A stretch of 64,000 nt of DNA, from NCBI GenBank assembly GCA_034509425.1, contig JAVTVJ010000130.1:1605501-1669500 (forward strand). The letters are read 5' to 3'. This stretch comes from Eopsaltria australis (Eukaryota; Chordata; Aves; Passeriformes; Petroicidae). The notes under the pieces were generated by a model. The model ran no database searches. It was not told the DNA's origin and worked only from the letters and a program-made list of their open reading frames with translations. Of this stretch, positions 52,020 to 62,865 are shown in pieces. The translations under genes and the position numbers were made by a program. How positions within the stretch are numbered: the stretch's first letter is position 1; every line of letters starts with the position of its first letter.

Positions 52020-52760
52020 CAGATCGTAATCCACGGAAAGGAGAACCTCTCACGGCGGAGCGGGCACGGCTGTCGAGGGCAGCCCCGGGCACGGGGCATT
52101 TCCCCGCGGGCCTCGCCGACTGCGGTCATCTCCCCCCCGCAACATTTAATTCCACAGGGCGTGCGAACAAACCGCACGCACCGGCTCCGGCCCGGATGCG
52201 CGCCCGGGGGCGGCCCCGGCCCCCCGCTGACCTTGGGGCGGCCCCCGCGCCGCGGATCCCGGCGCTTCCCCCCGCCCGGGCGCGGGGCCCGAGGCCGCGG
52301 CGGCCGTCGAGGCGGGGCAGGGCTGGGGCGGGGGGCGCCGGCGCGGACAGGCCCCCCCGAGCCCGCCTCCCCCCGGGCCGCCGCCCGCGGGCGCGGGGAG
52401 CCCCCGGGCCCCGGTACCTGTGTGCGGCGCTAGCGGAGCGGGCGCGGCGCCCCCGCCATGCCCGGCTGCGGCTGCTGCAGGCCCCGACGGCAGCGGCTCA
52501 GTCCGGCCCGGCCGCCATGTCAGCGGCGCGGTGCATTGTGGGGCGAAGGCGGGCGGGAGCGCCCCGAGGGCGGCGGCGCTGCGGGGCGGCGGCGGCGGCG
52601 GGGATCGAGCCGGGCACGGTGCCCGCACCGCCCCGGCCCTGCCGGGGAGCCCCCCGTGCCTCACAACCTCCCCCTTGCTGAGGGGGCGACGCGCCCTGCT
52701 CCCCGTCTCCCCCGGCGTTCAGGGCCTCCCTCCCCCGTGCCACAGCGGCAAGCGGGGATG
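52020..52760 (-). promoter_or_regulatory. TUT4: CpG island promoter and non-coding first exon of TUT4
   Basis: Very GC-rich, CpG-dense block. On the minus strand a donor (GCACACAG/GTACCGG) at 52417-52416 closes a candidate first exon ending at 52418, which would splice to the coding exon at 44172. Upstream of the donor are two short minus-strand uORFs in good ATG GCG contexts: 52459-52430 (nine codons) and 52518-52498 (six codons). They count as uORFs only if transcription starts upstream of them. There is no TATA box. The start site is not determined. Confidence 0.65.
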
Positions 52761-52849
52761 AGGGAATAAGCAGCATATTTTTGTTTCTTAATTACCCCCC
52801 AACAGCCATCCTAGTTTTTCCCCTTGTTTCTCTTCCCAGGCCTCTTCCT

Positions 52850-53180
52850 ACGCATAGAATCAGCAAGGTTGGAAGAGACCTTTAAGATCACCCAGTCCAG
52901 CCGTGCACCCAGCGCTGCCACTGTATCCCCACAGCCACTAAACCCCAGCACCCAGCGCCAGCTCCAGACGCCTCCTGTGCCCCTCCACAGATATTGACTC
53001 TCCAGAGCAGCCTGTTCAACGCCCGACCACCTTAACAGGGAGCAGGTTTTTTTCTTAGTATCTAATCGGAATCGCCCCTGTCTCAGCATAGAACCATTTT
53101 CTCTTGTCCTCTCCCTGCAGGCGGGGCAGAAGGGGCCGGCCCCTCCTCACTACACCCTCCTGTCAGGAGGGCGATGAGGC
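52850..53180 (-). mobile_element. CR1 LINE 3' region, relatively well preserved
   Basis: Plus-strand reading starts CATAGAATCAGCAAGGTTGG, then AAGAGACCTTTAAGATCACC, CAGTCCAGCCGTGCACCC and GCAGCCTGTTCAACGCC, then TCTTGTCCTCTCCCTGCAGG. This is the reverse complement of a CR1 3' end, so the element is on the minus strand with its 3' terminus at about 52852. It begins about 100 bp beyond the TUT4 CpG island. Confidence 0.9.
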
Positions 53181-55944
53181 ATCTGCTCCCCAGGCCCTGT
53201 GGGGCAGGTCAGGGCTCGATGGAGCCCGGGCCTTGTCCCCGCTTCCCCAGGGCTGCTCGCCCTCCTCCTGTGCTCGGTGAGAAGGGCGAGTGTGTTCCGG
53301 AGACCTGGGGAAACGACTCCCTGACCTTGCCTATGGAGCTGGCCCCGGCAGCTGCCAGGGACAGTGGCTTGGCCAGTGTGTCTGCTATCAGATCCGCAGG
53401 TCTCCGGGGAGAAGAGCCAGCCTGCCGGCTCTTGGCAGTGCTGGACGGTGACCTAAAGGCACTGGCAAGTGCTTGTCTGAGGCAAATCCCTCTGTGATCC
53501 AGTACTACCCCTTCTTGGCAGTGAAATGTTGTGTTTTTGGCACTTGCTAGTCCAGGCTAAGGAGGCCTTTCCAGGAAAACAAGGTAAGTAAAAGATCAGT
53601 GTTGAACTACAAAAGGGGTTCAAAGGAAAGTATTAAAAGTAATATGAATAGTAGTGCTGGAAACCCTACCTCAGGGAGTCGTGCAGGTAAACAAAAGTTG
53701 CAAAATCTGTAATACAGGATTCTATAAATACTGACAAGACATACTTCTGAATGTATTGTGAAGTCAGCACAATCCTTAGAGGTAACCTGCTTTGGTTTTT
53801 TGGTTCATTTGAAGTTCACACTTTACAAAATTAGGACTGGGTGCCTTAGGGTATTGCTTATGGGATGTAGTGCAGAGGTTTCACCTTTAGGGACATGGGC
53901 CAGTCCAGGGCAGCAGTGACAGAAACAGCAGTAATGCCATGGGGACAGCTGAGGTTAACTGGGTGGTGGTTCCAGCCTATTCCAATCTATTTGACAAAGA
54001 TTTTTATTAGGTTTAGTAGGCCAAAGAGTAAATTGCAGAAATAACTAGATTATAGTTGCTGCTGGATACAGTTCTCCTAGATCAACATTGAGACATGCTA
54101 TTGAGCAAACACACGCCAGTTGCAAACCTGACTGGCATATTTCCTTCAAATAGTTGGACAGACTTTAATATGAACTGGTAGTGCAGTTTGGCTCTGAAAA
54201 CTTGCACCAGTATAAATCCAGCAGTCTTTGACATAGTCTCTTTCTCTGTGCTCAGGAAAAATGCCTCCTTCTTTGCTGATGTTAAAGAATGTTTTATTGC
54301 AGGGAGCAATATAGAAACATGGCACTAAAAGAGGAAGCAGAGTTCTACTGCCAGCTGGCCATTATTTAAAGAATTTCCAATTCAATGCCAGTGATCAAAA
54401 ACTTTCAGATTCTGGGCTCAGTTTGTAGGAGAAAATATGACTCTGAAAGCCACTAAATTTTATCTAGAAATCAGAGATGATAATCATAAAGCTGTAGGAA
54501 GGAGAGTTTATAAAGTCCCTTTTCAGAGCAAAACTTGCTTTGTATGTTGCAGTATGATGCCTCATTTTTAGTCCTATACCCAAGCAATTAAATATTACTC
54601 ATCAAAAATGTAAAAGTGTATTGCAGATTTCTTTTTAATTTTCTGACAAAAAAAAAAAAAAAGCTTATGCTGATCATCATTGGAATGACGTTTTAAAGAT
54701 TATTTTTAGATTTTACTAGGTTTTAAAAACCTTTTAAAATGTATATACCATATTAAAGCCCTGTTTTCTTTCTTCAGATGTGTCTGAAGAAACTCTCTAA
54801 AAGCTTCTCAGATAACTTACTTATCAAATGAGGAAATGATAGTTGACTGTCATCTTGCTCAATACTACAGCCAGGAAAGTATCCAGGAAAATACCACTTA
54901 TCTGCAAAGGACTTCACAGTCTCGTCACCGTGTATCTTTCCCGTAGACAGCATGGCAGAAGATTTTACATCTATCCATCTATATATTTTTGTAGCATATT
55001 ACATTATTTCTTGATGTTGAGTGTCTACTTAAACTGAAATATATTAAAAATGTGAAAAATCTGAAATGCTTAAAAACTATAAATAAGTTTTTCAACTAGC
55101 TATATATGGCTTCTTCCCTTACAGTAATGCCAGTCATGCTTGAATTACCTAAGCAAATTTAATCAAAATGTCAAAGATCTACCAAAATTCAGTTCTTTAA
55201 AAAAAAAACCCAAACACAAAGTGAGATTACAGAATGTAATTTGCTCTTCAAGAGATAAATTTCCAATATGCCTTGGAGCCACTCTTAATTGTTTTCTGTA
55301 AATCACTGCATTTTGCTTTCCTTTGCCAAGAACTATCTGAATCATAGCCATCCATGGCTGACCAGTTTCTTGGTCCAAGAAGAAATCAATGACCATCAAA
55401 TGCTTTCTATTGTTGTTACTTTGTAAGTACAAATCTTTTTCTTCCAGCAGGCATAGTAGCAAACTGTACAAATGGCTCTTTTTTTTTTTTTGCAGACAAC
55501 CCAAGAATGACATCAGTGCACTGAGGCAGTGTTTTGGCTCTGAATGTCTGAATGCTTTGATATCAAACTCAGTTCCTGATGTTTTATGGCTCTTTCTTGC
55601 TTAAAAACCCTCTGGCAGTGTGGTTTCTCCCACCTCGCACTGACACCAGTGGTCTGGCCACTCACTTCTCAGCAGCCAGGTGCATGCAGAGCTGAATTTC
55701 CTGAAGGCCTGGCTGATGTGGCTGTTTCATGTGGCATGTTGGTGATTCTGGTTTTGCTGATCGTGTGCCGTGACTCTCGTTCAGAGCATTTGCCTCAGTA
55801 ACCAGTAGCAGCCAAGCCACTGCTGTCCTTTGACTTTATACCGTAGTCACTACTTGCTATAGTTAGTACACCAAAAAATAGGCCTTTAGAAATCCATCAA
55901 AAATCTCAACGACATAGTTAAAGCAGCATCTTGAATAACACCAA

Positions 55945-56018
55945 GGTCATGGCTTTGGAGTAGGACTCAGTGATCCTTGTGGGTGCCTTCCAACCCAGGA
56001 TATTCTGCGATTCTGTGA
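55945..56018 (+). mobile_element. CR1 LINE 3' terminal fragment upstream of GPX7
   Basis: GACTCAGTGATCCTTGTGGG, then TGCCTTCCAACCCAGGATAT and TCTGCGATTCTGTGAC match the plus-strand CR1 3' terminus. It ends about 235 bp before the first GPX7 ATG. Confidence 0.85.
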
Positions 56019-56039
56019 CTGGCATCCCACAGACTGAGC

Positions 56040-56540
56040 CAACCAGTGCTTTAAACCTATAACCATTCGGTGCGCCGCTTCCAGCACGAACCACTCCGTG
56101 TCAGAGCCTGTGCATCTTCCACGGGGCATCCCGGAGCGTGTGCATCCCCCGCGGGCAGAGCGGCCGGGTGCCGCAAAAGGCCCGTTTGCAGCAGCGCGGC
56201 GTTTGCGGCAGCGCGGCCGGGTCGGGGCCGGGCAAAGCGCGGCGGCCGTGCAGCATGCTGGACCCGGAGGGCAGTGTGGAGCACCAGCCTGCCTCCTCCT
56301 TCCCCAAAGTCCTGCTCGTCCCTCTAGCCATGCTCCTCGCAATTGCAGCGCTCCTGCTCTTAGCCTTTTCCGCTACGCGGCAGAAGGAACCTGATTTTTA
56401 CACTTTCAAAGTTGTAAACATCAGGGGCAAGCTTGTGTCTCTGGAGAAGTACAGGGGCTCGGTAAGTGCCGCGGGGAGGGGCGGCTGCCGCCCGGGCTCG
56501 CTTACGGGCAGCCCTTGCATGAACGCGGAGCGAGCGCGGG
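56040..56540 (+). promoter_or_regulatory. GPX7: GPX7 CpG-rich promoter and first exon
   Basis: GC- and CpG-rich DNA surrounds exon 1, with repeated GCGCGGC motifs at 56195-56250 and no TATA box. The in-frame reading frame stays open upstream of the first ATG to about 56138. The start site is unknown. Confidence 0.6.
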
Positions 56541-59500
56541 GGAGAGTGCTCGGAGCCTCGGTGCACACTCGTGTGCATCTGGGCTGCTCACTCTGTGACT
56601 GCGGGGACACCGCGCTGCCCTTTAGAGAGCACGTCTGGCTAACATTGTTTTCAATAAAGCGTTTGCAGCCTAACCCTTGTGTGTGTCCGCGTCTTCTCCT
56701 GCTGCAGCCGCCTGTAGACGTGGCAGGCAGGGAATGCTGCCCTCCTGCCGTTCTTGCAGCAGGATGGATTGCTCTGGATTCTGCCTCTTCCATCGGAAGC
56801 TCAGAAAGTTTGTGTCTTTGTGTGACTTACTTTCGGAGTTTATTTCTGCCTTTTAACTGCATGACTTCTTGTGTGTTATTCTTACCTAAATCCCATTCCT
56901 TTTTAATGTTCTACATTAAAAAAAAAAAGGGGATTTGATGCGTGGCTAATGGAGTTAACAGACTTCACCGCAGTTAGAAAAAACATGAGAGACATTACAA
57001 AGTATCAGAGTATAGGGACATTGTAACATCATGAAATTCCTCTCTAGCTTTTTTGTGTTTCAGCAATATGAAGAAGGGCACGTAGATACATATGCTTTTA
57101 TGGCGTCTTCTAAATTTTATATACAAATTACACTAAGGATTTCTAGGCACAGCTTGCCATACCATTTTAAACAAAGTCCCTGACTATAATCTGATTTTAT
57201 TTCATTTTATTTTATTAGTAGTTTGATCATCTAGGAAAGATGGTCAGTACCTATGGAAGAGTGAAAAGAGAACTTAGCACACTCGTTATACTTAATACTG
57301 TAAACTCTTTTGGCCCCTTTCACAAATTCTAGAAGCTAAAGTCAACATAAATCCCACAAGTGCCACTCTTAGCACTCAAGTGACACATCTTTGATACAGT
57401 CAGGCAGTCCAATAGTTCTGCTGCTGCCCAAAAAGGTAGCACCACTTCCCGTTTTCACTCTTTTTCTCCAGCTTTGTGTTTCCACCTTCCTTTTTCCCCT
57501 CTTCAGGTGTCTGAGCTCACTGGTCCACAGCAGCAGGCCACTAAAACATTGGCAGGGTGACAGAGAAGCTATTTAGGGAGATGCACATTTTCTTGAGCTC
57601 AGCAGAAAGGGATACTGGTGGATTTGGACCAAATGAGAGATCTAAATCCAATCTGGTCAAAGTCCTCATCCCCCTCCATTCACAATTGAGATACAGCAGA
57701 ACTGGTCCCATGCCCATTCAAATATCTGTGTTGGAGAAAAACATGGAAGCTGTTTAATATTGAGCAATATTTGTGCATTTTTAATGAGCTCCTACCAAAG
57801 GCTCTGTCAATAAATCCTGTTACTGGGGCATGTTTTGTCTGCACATCATCTGCTAATCTGAATAAGCAAATACTACCTGTAGCTTCTCTATCTCAAGGCC
57901 AGAATCCACATGGAAAGGAGTTAAGGGGGAACTCAGAAGAATTCCTTACAGCCTCTGCAGAGTGCTGGGGGTGGTCCTCCCCTCTGCAGAGCCTGCTGTG
58001 GAATCTCATGACCAGCCAGGTCCGGCGTGTGCTGTATCCCAGTGTCTGTGGTTCTAGGCCATCCTCGAGGCATGGCTGGTTTCATAAAGGGGAGCTCTAG
58101 AGCTGTACCTGGGAAAGATAATACCACTGATGAATGGAATTCTTTGATCTCTGCTAGGCTACATGAATAGTTTATTCCAAAAAAGTGACATTCAGCTTCT
58201 GAGTGGAATAAAAGATAGATTTGCATTCAGAGATCCTATTAATGTTCAGGCTACCTGCTCCTAGATAATGCATGTGCACAATTTCAAAGAAAATTACAGC
58301 AATAAAACACATCCCTTTCTGTCATTATGTTGTCAGAACTCAGTATTAAGGTAGAAAAAGGTTAATTAAAACTCTCATTTATTTCTTAAAATAAACTTGC
58401 TTAAATCTGCAGTTAGAGAAGTAATGTTAAGGGGTAGATTTATCATAATATTTTAAAGCTATTAAAAGAAAGCAAATATTATTAAAGTACTACATGTGTG
58501 CTGGTGGTGTTTTAAGGAAGGTGAGTCACTAGTTAGCTCCTGGAACAATAGCCTGTTAATTGCTAAACCAGCTTTTACCAGACTTAAGCTTTCTGGCAGA
58601 TGTAGAGAAGACATTTTCTTCAATTCAGTCTCTCAGCTAATTTATTTAAATAACTACTTAATCGGTAGTCAAGAAACTTACTAGGAATTGAAAAAATCCA
58701 AAGACTTCCAGACTCTAAAAAAAATAAATTAATAAAGTCTGCTAATTCTAAAACCACAAGAGCCATGCTAAGTATAAACAATCAGTGCAATTCATGACTG
58801 ACAGGATCATTCTTCAATAAGTCACTATTAATATAAACTTGTGTCTATTCAGATCATTGAAACAATTTTTTCAAAGTACGAAAAAAACCACTGATTGATA
58901 TTAATTCACTTTCTATTTGAGTGTGTCTTGATACAAACCACAATTACCCTCTGTTATATAGAAAAGAAAGGGAGGACTATTTACCACTGAAAAAAGAGTT
59001 CCACAATTGAAATAGACCAAAAAATTGTATGGTTCACTGTGTTGTGGAGAAGGCCATCCTTCTATGGTATATCCACACTACCATAAAATGTTGACTCATC
59101 TACATTAAAAATGAAGGGCAGTGATAATTGTTGGGCAAGAATCAAGAGGATCCAAACAAGATTAGTTTTCTATCTAATGTAATTCAATAATCTTATAGTT
59201 TATTTTATGATCTGTATCTGATATGCTGTAAGAAGCAGTATTCTTGCCAAAAATAGTACCTATTTGGGAGTCAGAACTCCCAAACATCAACTGTTCCCTG
59301 CTGTGTTTGTGCCTATCTTGATGTGATGGTACCAATCTACCACCCAGCTAAGCACAGTGTGCTGGGGTGGAATTAAGCAATGTCAGTGCAGTGCCTTTGG
59401 AAATCTTGAACCATAGGTACTATAGTCATGGAAAAGCATTAGGCACTATAACAATTGAAGTATTACTTTTAAGTAAATATCATTATTGAAAGTAGTGCTG

Positions 59501-62500
59501 GGCACTTTGGACCAGGGCTTGCTGCAATCCGAGAATGTGGCATTACTGAGTGGATAAATGCACAGCACAGCCACTGAATTACTGCCCAACTATTGCAATT
59601 TGTTCCATGAAGGTGACAGCCCAGTGAGTTGGTGCAACCTGACACTTGTGGCTGGTTCCTCCATCAGTCACATGGAGCCAGTTAAGAATCTCTGGGTCTA
59701 AAAACCCAAGTATCTGCTGTCTCTGCTGTCAGATCCACAAAGGGTTATTTGAAGCTGACACAGATTACTAAATCTGCCCCAGGATTTTTCCCTTAAGGAA
59801 AGCAAGAAGAGTTTTTGCGGTGTTAAATAAAGGAGTTCACTACTGGAATGCATGGGTTTTCTAAGCAAACCGAATGATAGTTTTAAGAGGTCAGACAACA
59901 GCTGATAAAGAATTCAGCTGAAATGAAATCATTTTTGTGAGGTCCATTGAACTGTTTGCACTGCACACTAGGTGGTGTGCTTGACTTGCACTCTCAGAGC
60001 CTAAAGTCAGGCATATTGAACTCAATTTAAATCATTAATAGTCATGAGATGTCAAAGTACAGCCTCTACATGACAGCAAAAAGAGTGACTGCTATTTATT
60101 AAAAATAAAATACAGACCAAAAAATATCACCACATGAAATCTCTTCTAATACCAGTCATCTGAAAGATAACTCAATAAAGATTTCAAAAGAATAATTTTA
60201 AACATTCATTGAGAAATACTAATAGATCACAGAACTTTTCATTATATATGTTAGTTGTACTTTTAAGAGGTTTGCACTATTAAATTATGGAGTTCAGTAA
60301 TGAAGAATTCAGTTATAGAGAATGCATTTTGCTAAGGAAAAAGAGAAGATAATGTGTCTGCCATCCCAAGAAATGCTGAGTGTAGTTTCCATCTGTTTTG
60401 TGGGAATACATTTGGAAGTCTGCACTGTTTGCACTGTGAACTCTCAAGCCTTTCATCACCATGCCAAGTAATTACTGTTTTTAAACAGCTGTAAATTAAA
60501 ATACATGTTTCTTTTTGAGTGAATTCTTTCAAGCCCTCTTTTTACTTAAAATCAAGTAAAAGTTATAAAAGCTTGATTGTTTTCACTGGCAATTCATCTT
60601 TCATATCTGTTTTAATAAGAACACAATGCCTGCACAACCTTATTTCCCCCAAACCTCCAATGACAAATTCTTACATTACCATTCCATTTGAGATAAAGTA
60701 CCAATAGAGGTGAATTCAATAAGGAGTATGAATATTTCTGCATCATGAAAATTCCAAGGCCTAAACTGTATTTTAAAAAGCTTCTAAAATTTCATATGAA
60801 AGAACTACATGTGACTTTTGCTCTTAGAGATACAATTTATCTTTACTTCATACCAAACTATAGCTATCACTGTGCTTGGTAAATCAGATTATTTGAAAAG
60901 AACAGAACTGCCAATAGTTATTTTTTATGTCCAACATATAAATTCTATTTCAAATGCTGAGAGTCTGCAACAGGATTGCATCATAAAATTATTACCTCTT
61001 CTCTGAAAAAAAAAATCTAATTATATGCCGTAACTTCGGATGTTTTAGGAGACTGAATATAAAATTTCAGGCAGAGCTTGTAGGTGTTTCTGAATGAGAG
61101 TGATGATTTGGAGGTGAGATGGCTGCAGGTCATATTTCATATACAAGTGTACAGGGGTTGCTTAGATTGTATCCTCTTGACACACTACACCACAAAGAAG
61201 ATTACACCGGCTTGTGCTTTGCAAGATTACCTGTCTTCCAGGGAAAACAGTACCACTCCAAGTCCACTTTCAAGTCAATAACTGGACTTCGATGATCCTC
61301 ATGGGTCTTTCCAATTCAGGATATTCTATGATTCTATGATAGCCATACAGCCACACAAAGTAGAAAATGCATGTTTAATGTAAGAAATTACAAATACTAA
61401 CATCCCGTTAGCTTTCCCTTTATTCATTCCTACCTCTTCTACACATTTCATCTTATGATCCAATATATTATCCAGATACGAACATTTATATGCCAATTCG
61501 CTTTCTGGTTTTAAAAACACTATGCACATGTAGCTATTTATTTTTTGCTAAATATAATTTATTTCACACATCCTATTTGCTAAAATACTTTAGTATGAAA
61601 GTATTAGAATGGACTCAATTTATGTAGAATGAGCAGCAACTCACACAAAATCTGTGAGAATAACAAAACTGTAAGTCTACAAATAAATTCTTAAAGTTAT
61701 TTAAGGATAAAATGTCTCAAAAACCAATGAAAAATTCTTCAAGTCTTTGAGAAACTGTAATGTGTTAGTTCAGGGATAGGTCACTTAATGTCCCCAACAA
61801 ATTCTGTTGTTCCTGTAGTGCTCACCTGTCTGTGACAGCTTCCTCCCAGCTGGATCTGTGCTGGCAGACATGTGCCTGGTGCTCATCTCTGAGTGACAAG
61901 ATGTACAGAGCATTGAACATGATCCACTGCAGGAAAGACTTCAAAGGATAGTGACCAGCCTTCACTTCTTGAAATCTCTAATTGAGGCAGTAAAGCTTTG
62001 TGCAAAAACTGTTGTGATTTTGCCACAAAGGAGTAGATTTACTCTAGAAGTGATGGGAAATTTTACAGCCCACACTGCACAGACCAACACCAAATCCTGT
62101 AATTGCTTCTGTTAACTTCCAGGTCAAGACATCAGCACTAGCAATGATAAATGGATCAGCCAGTTCTGCAGGGGCACTAAATTTTGCACAAGGAAACACG
62201 CTGCAGAGCAGATGCTTCACAACAGATAAATAAACAACACAAAATACATTGATTTACAAGTTTCTTTCATGTAACTTGGTATATCTTAGCTGGATGGCCA
62301 CTTCTTAAATATGTTTAGAAACTATCCAAAAGGCAGAATGGAGAAATACATATTCCCTGTAAATTGAAAATTAAGATTCCTTAGCAGCTGATTGATTATC
62401 GTAATGCTTGCCAAAGAGGAATACATAAATAGAAGATCTAAATACTAGATCTTCTTTTGTGAACAGAACTCGATGTAGTTTCAAATATGTGTTCAGACAC

Positions 62501-62865
62501 AGTTCCCTAGACACACTTTTTTAAAAATAGTCTGCATTCCAGCCTACCTGTTGGAAAACTGACATGTACAGCACATTTTTAAATGTGCTCTCTTGTTCTT
62601 CAGGTGTCTCTAGTTGTCAACGTTGCAAGTGAGTGTGGGTACACAGACAGCCACTACAAGGCCTTACAGCAGCTGCAGAGAGACCTGGGCCCATACCATT
62701 TCAATGTGCTGGCATTTCCCTGCAATCAGTTTGGGCATCAAGAACCAGACACCAACAAAGAAATCGAGAGCTTTGCACGAAAGACTTACGGTGCCTCCTT
62801 CCCCATGTTCAGCAAAATCACAGTCAGTGGAGCCGGTGCAATTCCTGCCTTCAAGTACTTAATTG
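56255..62865 (+). CDS. GPX7: GPX7, glutathione peroxidase 7 (exons 1-2; exon 3 beyond window)
   Basis: GPX7 is a cysteine-type, monomeric peroxidase of the ER lumen that reduces peroxide and supports oxidative protein folding. Exon 1 is 56255-56461 and exon 2 is 62604-62865, joined in phase 0 by a 6.1-kb intron with a GTAAGT donor and a TTCTTCAG acceptor. Conserved blocks are VNIRGKLVSLEKYRGS, SLVVNVASECGYTD (peroxidatic Cys, codon TGT, not selenocysteine), RDLGPYHFNVLAFPCNQFG and NKEIESFARKTYGASFPMFS. The WNFWKYL block and C-terminal retention signal should be in exon 3, which is not in the window. Two in-frame ATGs are possible. The one at 56330 aligns with the usual start and gives a normal signal peptide (MLLAIAALLLLAFS). 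The one at 56255 adds 25 residues. GPX8 was considered, but the exon 2 sequence and synteny favour GPX7. Confidence 0.93.
56653..56690 (+). terminator. Possible intronic polyadenylation signal in GPX7 intron 1
   Basis: AATAAA at 56653-56658 is followed about 18 nt later by a GT-rich stretch (CTTGTGTGTGTCCG). The arrangement suits premature cleavage about 200 bp after exon 1. Use is unproven. Confidence 0.3.
56692..62603 (+). other. GPX7: GPX7 intron 1, remaining part
   Basis: AT-rich intron with many short reading frames and no recognisable protein. The only repeat I identify is the CR1 tail at 61265-61340. Confidence 0.6.
61265..61340 (+). mobile_element. CR1 LINE 3' terminal fragment
   Basis: TGGACTTCGATGATCCTCAT, then GGGTCTTTCCAATTCAGGAT and ATTCTATGATTCTATGAT. 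This is a classic CR1 3' terminus with tandem ATTCTATG repeats on the plus strand, similar to the copy at 55945-56018. Confidence 0.92.

Larger units (their letters stand above)
44061..52417 (-). other. TUT4: TUT4 5' UTR (44061-44172) and long first intron
   Basis: The exon carrying the TUT4 start begins at an acceptor TTTCTTCAG/TAGACAATC (44172). Its 112 nt of 5' UTR contain no ATG before the start codon. The upstream intron runs to a donor at 52417. Most of it is AT-rich with no coding signal. It holds a GC-rich patch at 46100-46360, an old repeat at 47230-47420 and a tetranucleotide microsatellite at 49285-49334. I see nothing else distinctive. Confidence 0.6.
52770..56040. other. TUT4-GPX7 intergenic region
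   Basis: Apart from CR1 sequence at 52850-53180 and 55945-56018 I find no gene. Reading frames at 53174-53497 and 55163-55513 show no recognisable domain or exon structure. A 14-A run lies at about 54649-54662. Confidence 0.6.

Noticed and set aside
52007..52681. 224-codon and other overlapping frames in the TUT4 CpG island
   Set aside because: High GC makes stop codons rare on both strands. The translations are Pro/Ala/Arg/Gly-rich with no domain and no conserved exon structure.
56138..56938. 266-codon frame running through GPX7 exon 1 into intron 1
   Set aside because: The GPX7 part ends at a clear GTAAGT donor at 56462. The remainder is intron readthrough.
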